NCBI GenBank assembly: GCA_965220855.1
Contig: CBDCQY010000001.1
Span: forward strand, 2,666,001-2,730,000
Direction of reading: 5' to 3'
Origin: Bin95 sp965220855
Lineage (GTDB): Bacteria > Pseudomonadota > Alphaproteobacteria > Bin95
DNA: 64,000 bases
Positions 45,401 to 52,683 of this stretch are shown in pieces. A model generated the notes under the pieces. That model did not search any database, was not told the DNA's origin, and worked only from the letters and a program-made list of their open reading frames with translations. The position numbers and the translations under genes are program-made. The number at the start of each line of letters is the position of its first letter. The stretch's first letter is position 1.

Positions 45401-48400
45401 CGTCACTATTGGCGCGCCCGTCATCATCGCGCTCGAAGATGCCAACAACCCGGTCTTCACCGACCCCGATGGCGACGATTTGAGCTATGAAGTCAGCTCC
45501 AGCGACGCGACCAAAGCGACCGTCACTTACGACTCCGGCGCCGAAAGCATCACCGTCACCGGCGTCGCGAGCAGCAGGACCGACACCGTCACCATCACCG
45601 TCACCGCCGATGATGGCAATGGCGGATCGGTCAGCGACGAGTTCGCCGTCACCGTCAACGCGCCGCCGACCGTCGCCAATGAGATCGCCGACCGGACCCT
45701 CAACGTCAGCGCAACGGTCACCATCCAGCTCGAAGATGCCAACAACCCGGTCTTCACCGACCCCGACGACAGCAGCCTGACCTACACCGCAAGCTCCGGC
45801 GACACCGACAAGGCCACCGTCGCTTACAACTCCGGCGCCGAAAGCATCACCGTCACCGGCGTCGCGAGCAGCGGGACCGACACCGTCACCATCACCGTCA
45901 CCGCCAGCGACGGACGCGGCGGATCGGTCAGCGACGAGTTCGCCGTCACCGTCACGGCGCAAAACCCGACCAACAACGACCCGACCGTCGCCAATGAGAT
46001 CGCCGACCGGATCGTCACTATTGGCGCGCCCGTCATCATCGCGCTCGAAGATGCCAACAACCCGGTCTTCACCGACCCCGATGGCGACGATTTGAGCTAT
46101 GAAGTCAGCTCCAGCGACGCGACCAAAGCGACCGTCACTTACGACTCCGGCGCCGAAAGCATCACCGTCACCGGCGTCGCGAGCAGCAGGACCGACACCG
46201 TCACCATCACCGTCACCGCCGATGATGGCAATGGCGGATCGGTCAGCGACGAGTTCGCCGTCACCGTCAACGCGCCGCCGACCGTCGCCAATGAGATCGC
46301 CGACCGGACCCTCAACGTCAGCGCAACGGTCACCATCCAGCTCGAAGATGCCAACAACCCGGTCTTCACCGACCCCGACGACAGCAGCCTGACCTACACC
46401 GCAAGCTCCGGCGACACCGACAAGGCCACCGTCGCTTACAACTCCGGCGCCGAAAGCATCACCGTCACCGGCGTCGCGAGCAGCGGGACCGACACCGTCA
46501 CCATCACCGTCACCGCCAGCGACGGACGCGGCGGATCGGTCAGCGACGAGTTCGCCGTCACCGTCACGGCGCAAAACCCGACCAACAACGACCCGACCGT
46601 CGCCAATGAGATCGCCGACCGGATCGTCACTATTGGCGCGCCCGTCATCATCGCGCTCGAAGATGCCAACAACCCGGTCTTCACCGACCCCGATGGCGAC
46701 GATTTGAGCTATGAAGTCAGCTCCAGCGACGCGACCAAAGCGACCGTCACTTACGACTCCGGCGCCGAAAGCATCACCGTCACCGGCGTCGCGAGCAGCA
46801 GGACCGACACCGTCACCATCACCGTCACCGCCGATGATGGCAATGGCGGATCGGTCAGCGACGAGTTCGCCGTCACCGTCAACGCGCCGCCGACCGTCGC
46901 CAATGAGATCGCCGACCGGACCCTCAACGTCAGCGCAACGGTCACCATCCAGCTCGAAGATGCCAACAACCCGGTCTTCACCGACCCCGACGACAGCAGC
47001 CTGACCTACACCGCAAGCTCCGGCGACACCGACAAGGCCACCGTCGCTTACAACTCCGGCGCCGAAAGCATCACCGTCACCGGCGTCGCGAGCAGCGGGA
47101 CCGACACCGTCACCATCACCGTCACCGCCAGCGACGGACGCGGCGGATCGGTCAGCGACGAGTTCGCCGTCACCGTCACGGCGCAAAACCCGACCAACAA
47201 CGACCCGACCGTCGCCAATGAGATCGCCGACCGGATCGTCACTATTGGCGCGCCCGTCATCATCGCGCTCGAAGATGCCAACAACCCGGTCTTCACCGAC
47301 CCCGATGGCGACGATTTGAGCTATGAAGTCAGCTCCAGCGACGCGACCAAAGCGACCGTCACTTACGACTCCGGCGCCGAAAGCATCACCGTCACCGGCG
47401 TCGCGAGCAGCAGGACCGACACCGTCACCATCACCGTCACCGCCGATGATGGCAATGGCGGATCGGTCAGCGACGAGTTCGCCGTCACCGTCAACGCGCC
47501 GCCGACCGTCGCCAATGAGATCGCCGACCGGACCCTCAACGTCAGCGCAACGGTCACCATCCAGCTCGAAGATGCCAACAACCCGGTCTTCACCGACCCC
47601 GACGACAGCAGCCTGACCTACACCGCAAGCTCCGGCGACACCGACAAGGCCACCGTCGCTTACAACTCCGGCGCCGAAAGCATCACCGTCACCGGCGTCG
47701 CGAGCAGCGGGACCGACACCGTCACCATCACCGTCACCGCCAGCGACGGACGCGGCGGATCGGTCAGCGACGAGTTCGCCGTCACCGTCACGGCGCAAAA
47801 CCCGACCAACAACGACCCGACCGTCGCCAATGAGATCGCCGACCGGATCGTCACTATTGGCGCGCCCGTCATCATCGCGCTCGAAGATGCCAACAACCCG
47901 GTCTTCACCGACCCCGATGGCGACGATTTGAGCTATGAAGTCAGCTCCAGCGACGCGACCAAAGCGACCGTCACTTACGACTCCGGCGCCGAAAGCATCA
48001 CCGTCACCGGCGTCGCGAGCAGCAGGACCGACACCGTCACCATCACCGTCACCGCCGATGATGGCAATGGCGGATCGGTCAGCGACGAGTTCGCCGTCAC
48101 CGTCAACGCGCCGCCGACCGTCGCCAATGAGATCGCCGACCGGACCCTCAACGTCAGCGCAACGGTCACCATCCAGCTCGAAGATGCCAACAACCCGGTC
48201 TTCACCGACCCCGACGACAGCAGCCTGACCTACACCGCAAGCTCCGGCGACACCGACAAGGCCACCGTCGCTTACAACTCCGGCGCCGAAAGCATCACCG
48301 TCACCGGCGTCGCGAGCAGCGGGACCGACACCGTCACCATCACCGTCACCGCCAGCGACGGACGCGGCGGATCGGTCAGCGACGAGTTCGCCGTCACCGT

Positions 48401-51400
48401 CACGGCGCAAAACCCGACCAACAACGACCCGACCGTCGCCAATGAGATCGCCGACCGGATCGTCACTATTGGCGCGCCCGTCATCATCGCGCTCGAAGAT
48501 GCCAACAACCCGGTCTTCACCGACCCCGATGGCGACGATTTGAGCTATGAAGTCAGCTCCAGCGACGCGACCAAAGCGACCGTCACTTACGACTCCGGCG
48601 CCGAAAGCATCACCGTCACCGGCGTCGCGAGCAGCAGGACCGACACCGTCACCATCACCGTCACCGCCGATGATGGCAATGGCGGATCGGTCAGCGACGA
48701 GTTCGCCGTCACCGTCAACGCGCCGCCGACCGTCGCCAATGAGATCGCCGACCGGACCCTCAACGTCAGCGCAACGGTCACCATCCAGCTCGAAGATGCC
48801 AACAACCCGGTCTTCACCGACCCCGACGACAGCAGCCTGACCTACACCGCAAGCTCCGGCGACACCGACAAGGCCACCGTCGCTTACAACTCCGGCGCCG
48901 AAAGCATCACCGTCACCGGCGTCGCGAGCAGCGGGACCGACACCGTCACCATCACCGTCACCGCCAGCGACGGACGCGGCGGATCGGTCAGCGACGAGTT
49001 CGCCGTCACCGTCACGGCGCAAAACCCGACCAACAACGACCCGACCGTCGCCAATGAGATCGCCGACCGGATCGTCACTATTGGCGCGCCCGTCATCATC
49101 GCGCTCGAAGATGCCAACAACCCGGTCTTCACCGACCCCGATGGCGACGATTTGAGCTATGAAGTCAGCTCCAGCGACGCGACCAAAGCGACCGTCACTT
49201 ACGACTCCGGCGCCGAAAGCATCACCGTCACCGGCGTCGCGAGCAGCAGGACCGACACCGTCACCATCACCGTCACCGCCGATGATGGCAATGGCGGATC
49301 GGTCAGCGACGAGTTCGCCGTCACCGTCAACGCGCCGCCGACCGTCGCCAATGAGATCGCCGACCGGACCCTCAACGTCAGCGCAACGGTCACCATCCAG
49401 CTCGAAGATGCCAACAACCCGGTCTTCACCGACCCCGACGACAGCAGCCTGACCTACACCGCAAGCTCCGGCGACACCGACAAGGCCACCGTCGCTTACA
49501 ACTCCGGCGCCGAAAGCATCACCGTCACCGGCGTCGCGAGCAGCGGGACCGACACCGTCACCATCACCGTCACCGCCAGCGACGGACGCGGCGGATCGGT
49601 CAGCGACGAGTTCGCCGTCACCGTCACGGCGGACGACGCGCCGAGTTTCGGCAATGCGGCGATCGCCGACCAGACCTATAGCGATGGCGTGACGATCACC
49701 GACCTGACGCTGCCGGTGGCGACGGGCGGCAACGGAACACTGACCTACACGCTGACGCCGGAGCCCAGCGACCGCCCGGCGGGCCTGGTCTTCACCCTGC
49801 CCTCGGGAACAACGCCCGGCTCGATCTCGGGAACGCCGACAGAAACCAAGGCCGAGGCAACCTACACGCTGACCGCGACCGACCGGGACGGCGATGCGGA
49901 CACGCTCACCTTCACGATTACAGTCACGGCGCCAGGGAGCGTCAATAACCCTCCGACTGTCGTTCGTCCGATCGGCAACCGGATCGTCAATGTCGGCGCC
50001 ACGCTCACCATCCGGCTTGAAAGATCCGGCAGCGCGGTCTTCAACGACGCCGATGGACACAGTCTGAGCTACCGGGTCGTCTCCAACGCCGCCGACAAGG
50101 CGACTGCCCGAATCGCGGCCGGAAACAATGTTGTTATCACCGGCGTCGCAGCCGGAACCGCCACCGTCACCGTCACCGCCGATGATGGCAATGGCGGCTC
50201 GGTCAGCGACAGCTTCACCGTCACCGTCACCGCGACGGAAGGGCAGACTGCCGGCCTCACGGAGCCGTTCATCGGCATCGGCAGGGCGACCTTGCGAAGC
50301 GCTATGGACCTTACCGAATGGCGCAGCGACACCGGGCCGGGCGACCCGTCTATACGGCTGGCGGGAGAGCGGATCGACCCGGCGCCCAGGCTCGCGCAAG
50401 CCAGCGGCCCGCGCTGGATCGCCCGACCGGAAAAGAACAGCCGCGCCCGGAGCGCTCGCAAACTCGATCCCGAAGAACTGTTGCTGCAAAGCAGCCTGGG
50501 GCTGTCGCTCGGCGATGGCGGCGGGGCCGACTGGTCCGTCTGGGGCCGGGGCGATGTGCAGCGGTTCAGAGGCGGCGCAGGCGCGCTCCGCCATGTCGGG
50601 AAGGTTGAGACCGGCTGGCTCGGTTTGGACGCCCGGTTCGACGACGATCTGCTTGCCGGCATGACGGTCGCGCGGAGCACCAGCAGGGTGACTTTGAACC
50701 TGGACGGCGATGAGAGCCATCTCGAAACCGCGCTGACCGCCGCCTATCCCTATCTGCTGGCGCAGCGGCCGGGCGGCGGCGGCTGGCGGCTGATCGCCGG
50801 CGCCGGAAGCGGCGAGGCCGAGCTGCTTCGCCCCAACACGCCAGTCGAGCGCGCCGATTTGTCACTCAGGCTGGCCTCGGTCGGCGGACGCTGGCCGGTG
50901 GCGACAAGCGACGGCTTCCAGCTGGCGGTTTCTGGCGACGCCGGGATGGCGCGGCTGGAGACCCGCGATGCAACGGGCAGAGCCCTTTCCCGGCTCGAGG
51001 CGACAGTCTGGCAGCTGCGCGGCGGACTGGAAGTGGAACATGACGGCTTGGCGCTGCCGGACTCGACGTTATTGCTGACGCCATCCGGATCGCTGGTGCT
51101 GCGCCATGACGGCGGCGACGGCGCCACCGGAACCGGCGTCGAGGTCGCGCTCGGCCTGCGTCTGGCTGCGCCAGGCGCGCGCTTCGGCCTTGACGCCAGC
51201 GGGCATTGGCTAGCGCTGCACTCCACCGACGGCTATCGCAGTTTCGGCGGCGCCATCGAAGCCAGGCTGGCGCCGGACGCCCAAGGGCGCGGCCTCTCCT
51301 TCTCGATCGGCCCGCAGTGGGGCGCGCGGCAGACCGGGCTTTTGGAACTGGGCGACGTCTTCCACGGCGAAACCGAGCGCGCGCCGGGCCATCGTTCTCT

Positions 51401-51611
51401 GTCGGCCCGGACCCACTATGGCTTCCGGGTCGGGCGCGACTTGCTGTCGCCCTTTGTAACGATGGAGCTTGGCGAGTTCTGGCGGCGCTACGAAACCGGC
51501 GTCGAAGCGCGACTGGCCGATGGTGTAAACGCCACACTGGCCGGCGAACGGCAAATCGGCGATTCCGACGCCGAAACCGTCATCAGGCTCAACCTCGGTG
51601 TGAGGTTCTAA
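36477..51611 (+). CDS. Giant (5044 aa) multidomain Ig-like/fibronectin-type autotransporter-like surface protein
   Basis: An unbroken 15.1-kb gene. Residues 1-47 are a long Sec signal (hydrophobic core ALGVLALLACLLLPLPAAA). Four He_PIG-type Ig modules follow (about 49-428), then fibronectin-III-like modules mixed with more He_PIG modules. Two copies of a tandem-95/cadherin-like module carry the motif AFFPPDNN (about 1064-1210 and 1403-1540), and a Calx-beta-like segment is near 1744-1841. Residues 2557-4385 are nine repeats of 204 residues. After one more He_PIG and one Ig-like module, residues from about 4660 form a beta-barrel-like domain (LLLQSSLGLSLGDGG, WSVWGRGDVQRF, LRHDGGDGATGTGVEVALGL) ending RLNLGVRF with terminal Phe. 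I infer outer-membrane insertion of the C-terminus and a very long exposed adhesin stalk; ligand unknown. Confidence 0.85.
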   Translation: MNRRLQWPPMAADGAARGCVASRLTIRRALGVLALLACLLLPLPAAAQTFGQQQISDQLYLKDVAIADLTLPEATGGSGTLTYSLSPDPPDGLTFDAATRLISGAPTAVQTPAVSYTYKATDSSTPPGEAELTFTIEVQTDTSPTFGAVSVDDRTFIDDVTITDLVLPAATGGNAPLTYSLGPTPALPTGLTFDAATRTISGTPSAVMTETEYTLKVTDADGNTADTDAATLTFKITVEADTSPDFSTVSVDAQTFIDGVTITDLVLPAATGGNAPLTYSLGATPALPTGLTFRADTRTIAGAPTVTQTATTYTLTATDANGDTGTLTFDITVEADTAPSFGTATIADQTYTNGVAIADLLLPAATGGNAPLTYTLTPPAGLTFDADTRTVSGTPTETRAETTYTLTATDANGDSATRTFRITVERQLPAEPANVAATGGTAQLTVNWDSSDASHPLCPVSSWQLNYRKSGSAWREGWDVRPANPNNQDNGAFDVFVSDAGSGSPYSFPIGANTPPTLRPAGQLGVALDGGSYEVRLRAYSNSAGCTPAQGNYYYSDFTDIVSATVTAGPPTFGGATIPAQYYSQNTPIPTLNLPRASGGTLTYSLTQPLPAGLDLDTNARTVTGTPTETKAETEYTWRATDGSNTADVKFNITVSADAMPSFAGEAVERQSWYWDHWLILRLPAATGGNAPVTYSLAPALPAGLTFNAGTRTVSGTPSAAMAETTYTLTATDADGDTATLTFPAAVNFRPAAPTGLTATGGARRIEMSWSWADDTGGVCPLTRFRVYYYRPGEDDPVPRLGTATPDRGAFEVGKDVRSIEFGADDSLDREIALGDGEFQVAVQAFSLACHASRSDNHASSLYTVASVTVDPLPPDAPENLTATAGDTEVDLSWSNPNDGTITKYEVRWKASANLPFDDATDSWRVVAGSDATTTDHKVTGLANGTEYTFEVRAVNSAGDGAAASVAATPALNAPSFDNATIADQSYIENQVIADLVLPVATGGDGTLTYGLSPTLPAGLAFDADTRILAGTPTATMDQTTYTFTATDADGDTASLTFKITVEAAPTTTPTSADFEVDVFKPRTKLVASWTKSKSVFPFTPAGTRKTAHFYGVKVVTLPDTGTLKLVPTPDSTALERDAIVNEVVAVSNIQSKSSERVLAFFPPDNNDNFITSFTFKVIDQIGLGTDLVESAATYTATLKFEGSTPTNAPPTLANAIADRSVTVGKDVTVELEAAGGAVFNDPDDDALTYSASSSDEARATVSVDNTANTVTVTGVAAGTAAVTVTANDGNGGSVQDSFTITVEADTAPSFGNATIADQSYTRNEAITALVLPEASGGNGELSYTLTPTLPNGLTFTPPSGTTPGSISGMPTAVQAATDYSWTVTDRDDDTASLTFKITVAAAPTSANFTKEVFRPHTKLVASRGSSSVFPFTPADEDDSGALFREVQVVTLPDKGKLKTVPATPKSRATERDVSANQKIPVLDTQQSRYERVLAFFPPDNNNNFNTSFTFKVIDENRVASAATYTATLKFEGSTLNRVPNLNTSSVAQQTFTVGETVDREFPWSNTGDGKLIYTLEPELPAGLAYDGDGPDDGGVGLGQANAPHLTGTPVQVTAAEEYTLTVADTDSVTGAEDKDSVTFYIEVVASADPLTAPKNLAAAPGANTGEVDLSWDAIDIASKWQVRHAEGTSVPETVAWTDVPNSNATTTGHTVTGLANGTEYTFEVRAVNANNGPAGEVSLTLAGLVVSPTSLSIEANASGSFTVALSTAPSAAVTVAVTSDDTDVTVSPDSLDFTTADYATAKTVTVNMAENPADGAATVSLSATGGDYAGLSASVSVSLDAVPSFGIETIADQSYIENLKIEDLVLPVATGGDGTLDYTLTPAEADRPAGLVFTLPSGTTAGSIKGTPSEAKAKATYTLKARDLDGDEATLTFAITVEADTAPSFGNATIADQSYIENQAITALVLPEATGGNGTLSYTVTPTLPTGLAFAPATRTITGAATVTQTATTYTLKARDQDGDEATLTFTITVNADVPPSFGTKTIADQSYTRNQAITALVLPEATGGNGALSYSLNPAPPAGLTFTPPSGTTPGSISGTPTATMDETTYSWTAADADANSSSSDQATLTFTITVAAAPTFSQTIADQNWFRTYRIEDVQLPAASGGNGALTYTLTPALPDGLIFDARARTISGTPTTATPETTYTLTATDSSTSPARAELTFRGVVGFTPAAPTNVTAEGGSRRITVRWNWQDDTGGVCPALDFGLYYLRPDADLPNCDDPNTGDVGCFLVVADSNNTDYTFTFGADHSLDEYIALGDGKFEIWLTAYSRDCEETEEFPSNTPWSQYFHPIPDVTVLPGPPAEPTGLAATPGDRQVTLAWNNPNDSTITKYQLRWKASASLPFDDATDSWSDVTGSGATTTGHTVTGLANGTEYTFEVRAVNGDGGGAAASVAATPEGIPDAPIDLKAAAGDTQVTLTWKLPTNAGRIDRVELRWKASASLPFVDATDSWTDLNDATATTYKVTGLTNGTGYTFQVRAANSAGDGAAASVAATPNAPPTVANEIADRIVTIGAPVIIALEDANNPVFTDPDGDDLSYEVSSSDATKATVTYDSGAESITVTGVASSRTDTVTITVTADDGNGGSVSDEFAVTVNAPPTVANEIADRTLNVSATVTIQLEDANNPVFTDPDDSSLTYTASSGDTDKATVAYNSGAESITVTGVASSGTDTVTITVTASDGRGGSVSDEFAVTVTAQNPTNNDPTVANEIADRIVTIGAPVIIALEDANNPVFTDPDGDDLSYEVSSSDATKATVTYDSGAESITVTGVASSRTDTVTITVTADDGNGGSVSDEFAVTVNAPPTVANEIADRTLNVSATVTIQLEDANNPVFTDPDDSSLTYTASSGDTDKATVAYNSGAESITVTGVASSGTDTVTITVTASDGRGGSVSDEFAVTVTAQNPTNNDPTVANEIADRIVTIGAPVIIALEDANNPVFTDPDGDDLSYEVSSSDATKATVTYDSGAESITVTGVASSRTDTVTITVTADDGNGGSVSDEFAVTVNAPPTVANEIADRTLNVSATVTIQLEDANNPVFTDPDDSSLTYTASSGDTDKATVAYNSGAESITVTGVASSGTDTVTITVTASDGRGGSVSDEFAVTVTAQNPTNNDPTVANEIADRIVTIGAPVIIALEDANNPVFTDPDGDDLSYEVSSSDATKATVTYDSGAESITVTGVASSRTDTVTITVTADDGNGGSVSDEFAVTVNAPPTVANEIADRTLNVSATVTIQLEDANNPVFTDPDDSSLTYTASSGDTDKATVAYNSGAESITVTGVASSGTDTVTITVTASDGRGGSVSDEFAVTVTAQNPTNNDPTVANEIADRIVTIGAPVIIALEDANNPVFTDPDGDDLSYEVSSSDATKATVTYDSGAESITVTGVASSRTDTVTITVTADDGNGGSVSDEFAVTVNAPPTVANEIADRTLNVSATVTIQLEDANNPVFTDPDDSSLTYTASSGDTDKATVAYNSGAESITVTGVASSGTDTVTITVTASDGRGGSVSDEFAVTVTAQNPTNNDPTVANEIADRIVTIGAPVIIALEDANNPVFTDPDGDDLSYEVSSSDATKATVTYDSGAESITVTGVASSRTDTVTITVTADDGNGGSVSDEFAVTVNAPPTVANEIADRTLNVSATVTIQLEDANNPVFTDPDDSSLTYTASSGDTDKATVAYNSGAESITVTGVASSGTDTVTITVTASDGRGGSVSDEFAVTVTAQNPTNNDPTVANEIADRIVTIGAPVIIALEDANNPVFTDPDGDDLSYEVSSSDATKATVTYDSGAESITVTGVASSRTDTVTITVTADDGNGGSVSDEFAVTVNAPPTVANEIADRTLNVSATVTIQLEDANNPVFTDPDDSSLTYTASSGDTDKATVAYNSGAESITVTGVASSGTDTVTITVTASDGRGGSVSDEFAVTVTAQNPTNNDPTVANEIADRIVTIGAPVIIALEDANNPVFTDPDGDDLSYEVSSSDATKATVTYDSGAESITVTGVASSRTDTVTITVTADDGNGGSVSDEFAVTVNAPPTVANEIADRTLNVSATVTIQLEDANNPVFTDPDDSSLTYTASSGDTDKATVAYNSGAESITVTGVASSGTDTVTITVTASDGRGGSVSDEFAVTVTAQNPTNNDPTVANEIADRIVTIGAPVIIALEDANNPVFTDPDGDDLSYEVSSSDATKATVTYDSGAESITVTGVASSRTDTVTITVTADDGNGGSVSDEFAVTVNAPPTVANEIADRTLNVSATVTIQLEDANNPVFTDPDDSSLTYTASSGDTDKATVAYNSGAESITVTGVASSGTDTVTITVTASDGRGGSVSDEFAVTVTADDAPSFGNAAIADQTYSDGVTITDLTLPVATGGNGTLTYTLTPEPSDRPAGLVFTLPSGTTPGSISGTPTETKAEATYTLTATDRDGDADTLTFTITVTAPGSVNNPPTVVRPIGNRIVNVGATLTIRLERSGSAVFNDADGHSLSYRVVSNAADKATARIAAGNNVVITGVAAGTATVTVTADDGNGGSVSDSFTVTVTATEGQTAGLTEPFIGIGRATLRSAMDLTEWRSDTGPGDPSIRLAGERIDPAPRLAQASGPRWIARPEKNSRARSARKLDPEELLLQSSLGLSLGDGGGADWSVWGRGDVQRFRGGAGALRHVGKVETGWLGLDARFDDDLLAGMTVARSTSRVTLNLDGDESHLETALTAAYPYLLAQRPGGGGWRLIAGAGSGEAELLRPNTPVERADLSLRLASVGGRWPVATSDGFQLAVSGDAGMARLETRDATGRALSRLEATVWQLRGGLEVEHDGLALPDSTLLLTPSGSLVLRHDGGDGATGTGVEVALGLRLAAPGARFGLDASGHWLALHSTDGYRSFGGAIEARLAPDAQGRGLSFSIGPQWGARQTGLLELGDVFHGETERAPGHRSLSARTHYGFRVGRDLLSPFVTMELGEFWRRYETGVEARLADGVNATLAGERQIGDSDAETVIRLNLGVRF
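44145..49631 (+). repeat. Nine tandem in-frame 612-bp repeats, each encoding two Ig/cadherin-like modules
   Basis: Units begin at 44145, 44757, 45369, 45981, 46593, 47205, 47817, 48429 and 49041; the last lacks the final 21-base linker. I saw no base difference between the copies I compared. Each unit encodes 204 residues as two related modules: A (PTVANEIADRIVTIGA..., about 98 residues) and B (PTVANEIADRTLNVSA..., about 106 residues with linker AQNPTNND). This makes 18 modules in strict A-B alternation. Both modules are acidic, with DPDGDD/DPDDSS turns that could bind calcium. Because 612 is a multiple of three, gain or loss of units keeps the frame. Confidence 0.95.
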
Positions 51612-51652
51612 CCGGCTGGGGTTGCCCCCGCTCCTCCGTCATCCCAGCCCGG
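51612..51652. terminator. Possible bidirectional stem between the giant gene and gap
   Basis: CCGGCTGGG (51612-51620) can pair with CCCAGCCCGG (51643-51652) with one bulged base, spanning the 27-base gap between two convergent genes and the last codons of gap. A smaller GGGG-TTG-CCCC stem lies inside. No T run is present, so termination is only suggested by position. Confidence 0.35.
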
Positions 51653-52646
51653 CGAGGGCGGCGGCGGTGTCGGACATGCGGTTGGAGAAGCCCCACTCAT
51701 TGTCGTACCAGGCCATGACGCGCACGAAGCTGCCGTCGATGACCTTGGTCTGCGTCGCGTCGAACACGGCGCTCTGCGGATCGTGATTGAAATCGCAGGA
51801 GACCAGCGGCGCCTCGTTGACGCCCAGAATGCCCCGCAGCCGGCCCTCGGCGGCCTCGGCGATGGCGGCGTTCACCTCCGCCTCGTCGGTGTCGCGCGCG
51901 GCGGCGAACTTGAAGTCGATCAGCGACACATTCGCCGTCGGCACCCGCACCGAGGTGCCGTCCAGCCTGCCGGCCAGCTCCGGCAGCACCAGGCCGACGG
52001 CGCGCGCCGCGCCGGTCGAGGTCGGGATCATCGAGTGGCCCGCCGCCCGCGCCCGGCGCAGGTCCGAATGCAGCGTGTCGAGGATCGCCTGATCGCCGGT
52101 GAAGGCGTGGATCGTGGTCATGAAGCCGCGCTCGATCCCGACCGCGCGATGCAGCACATCCGCCACCGGAGCCAGGCAATTGGTGGTGCAGGACGCGTTC
52201 GACACCACCCGATGGTCGGCCGTGAGCGCATGATGGTTGACGCCATAGACGACGGTGAGATCGGCGTTTTCGGCCGGGGCGGACACCAGCACCCGGCGCG
52301 CGCCGGCCTCCAGATGCGCCGACGCCTTCGCCTTGCTGGTGAAGAGGCCGGTGCACTCGAACACGATATCGACGCCGAGCGCCCCCCAGGGCAGCTTCGC
52401 CGGATCGCGCTCCGCCAGCACCTCGATCGACCGCCCGGCGACCTCGATGCGGCCGTCCGAGGCGCGCACCTCGAGCGGCAATGCGCCATGGGTCGAGTCG
52501 TATTTCAGCAGATGCGCATTGGCCTCGACGGAGCCCAGATCGTTGATCGCGACGAACTCGATGTCGTTGCGCCCGGATTCCAGCGCCGCGCGCAGCGCCA
52601 GCCGGCCGATGCGCCCGAAGCCGTTGATTGCCGCCCTGACCGCCAT
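51639..52646 (-). CDS. gap: Glyceraldehyde-3-phosphate dehydrogenase
   Basis: This NAD(P)-dependent enzyme of glycolysis/gluconeogenesis and the Calvin cycle has 335 residues. It opens MAVRAAINGFGRIGRLALRA (Rossmann), has the catalytic Cys in VSNASCTTNCLAPVADVL (near residue 150) and the substrate segment MIPTSTGAARAVGLVLPELAGRLDGTSVRVPT. It ends VRVMAWYDNEWGFSNRM. It lies 37 bases downstream of tkt, a common alphaproteobacterial pair, so the two are probably co-transcribed. Confidence 0.96.
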   Translation of the reverse strand: MAVRAAINGFGRIGRLALRAALESGRNDIEFVAINDLGSVEANAHLLKYDSTHGALPLEVRASDGRIEVAGRSIEVLAERDPAKLPWGALGVDIVFECTGLFTSKAKASAHLEAGARRVLVSAPAENADLTVVYGVNHHALTADHRVVSNASCTTNCLAPVADVLHRAVGIERGFMTTIHAFTGDQAILDTLHSDLRRARAAGHSMIPTSTGAARAVGLVLPELAGRLDGTSVRVPTANVSLIDFKFAAARDTDEAEVNAAIAEAAEGRLRGILGVNEAPLVSCDFNHDPQSAVFDATQTKVIDGSFVRVMAWYDNEWGFSNRMSDTAAALAGLG

Positions 52647-52683
52647 GATGCTCTCTCTCCCTTTTGCTCTGGCCCGCCGGCCG

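Noticed and set aside
44145..49631. CRISPR array or satellite DNA
   Set aside because: The period is 612 bp with no spacers, the repeats are in frame within a conserved domain architecture, and no cas genes are present.
41292..50720. A 3142-codon minus-strand open frame opposite the giant gene, rich in GDGDGDG runs
   Set aside because: The apparent RTX-like glycine/aspartate repeats are the reverse reading of the 612-bp array; there is no start context, signal or secretion gene, and the plus frame has coherent domains.
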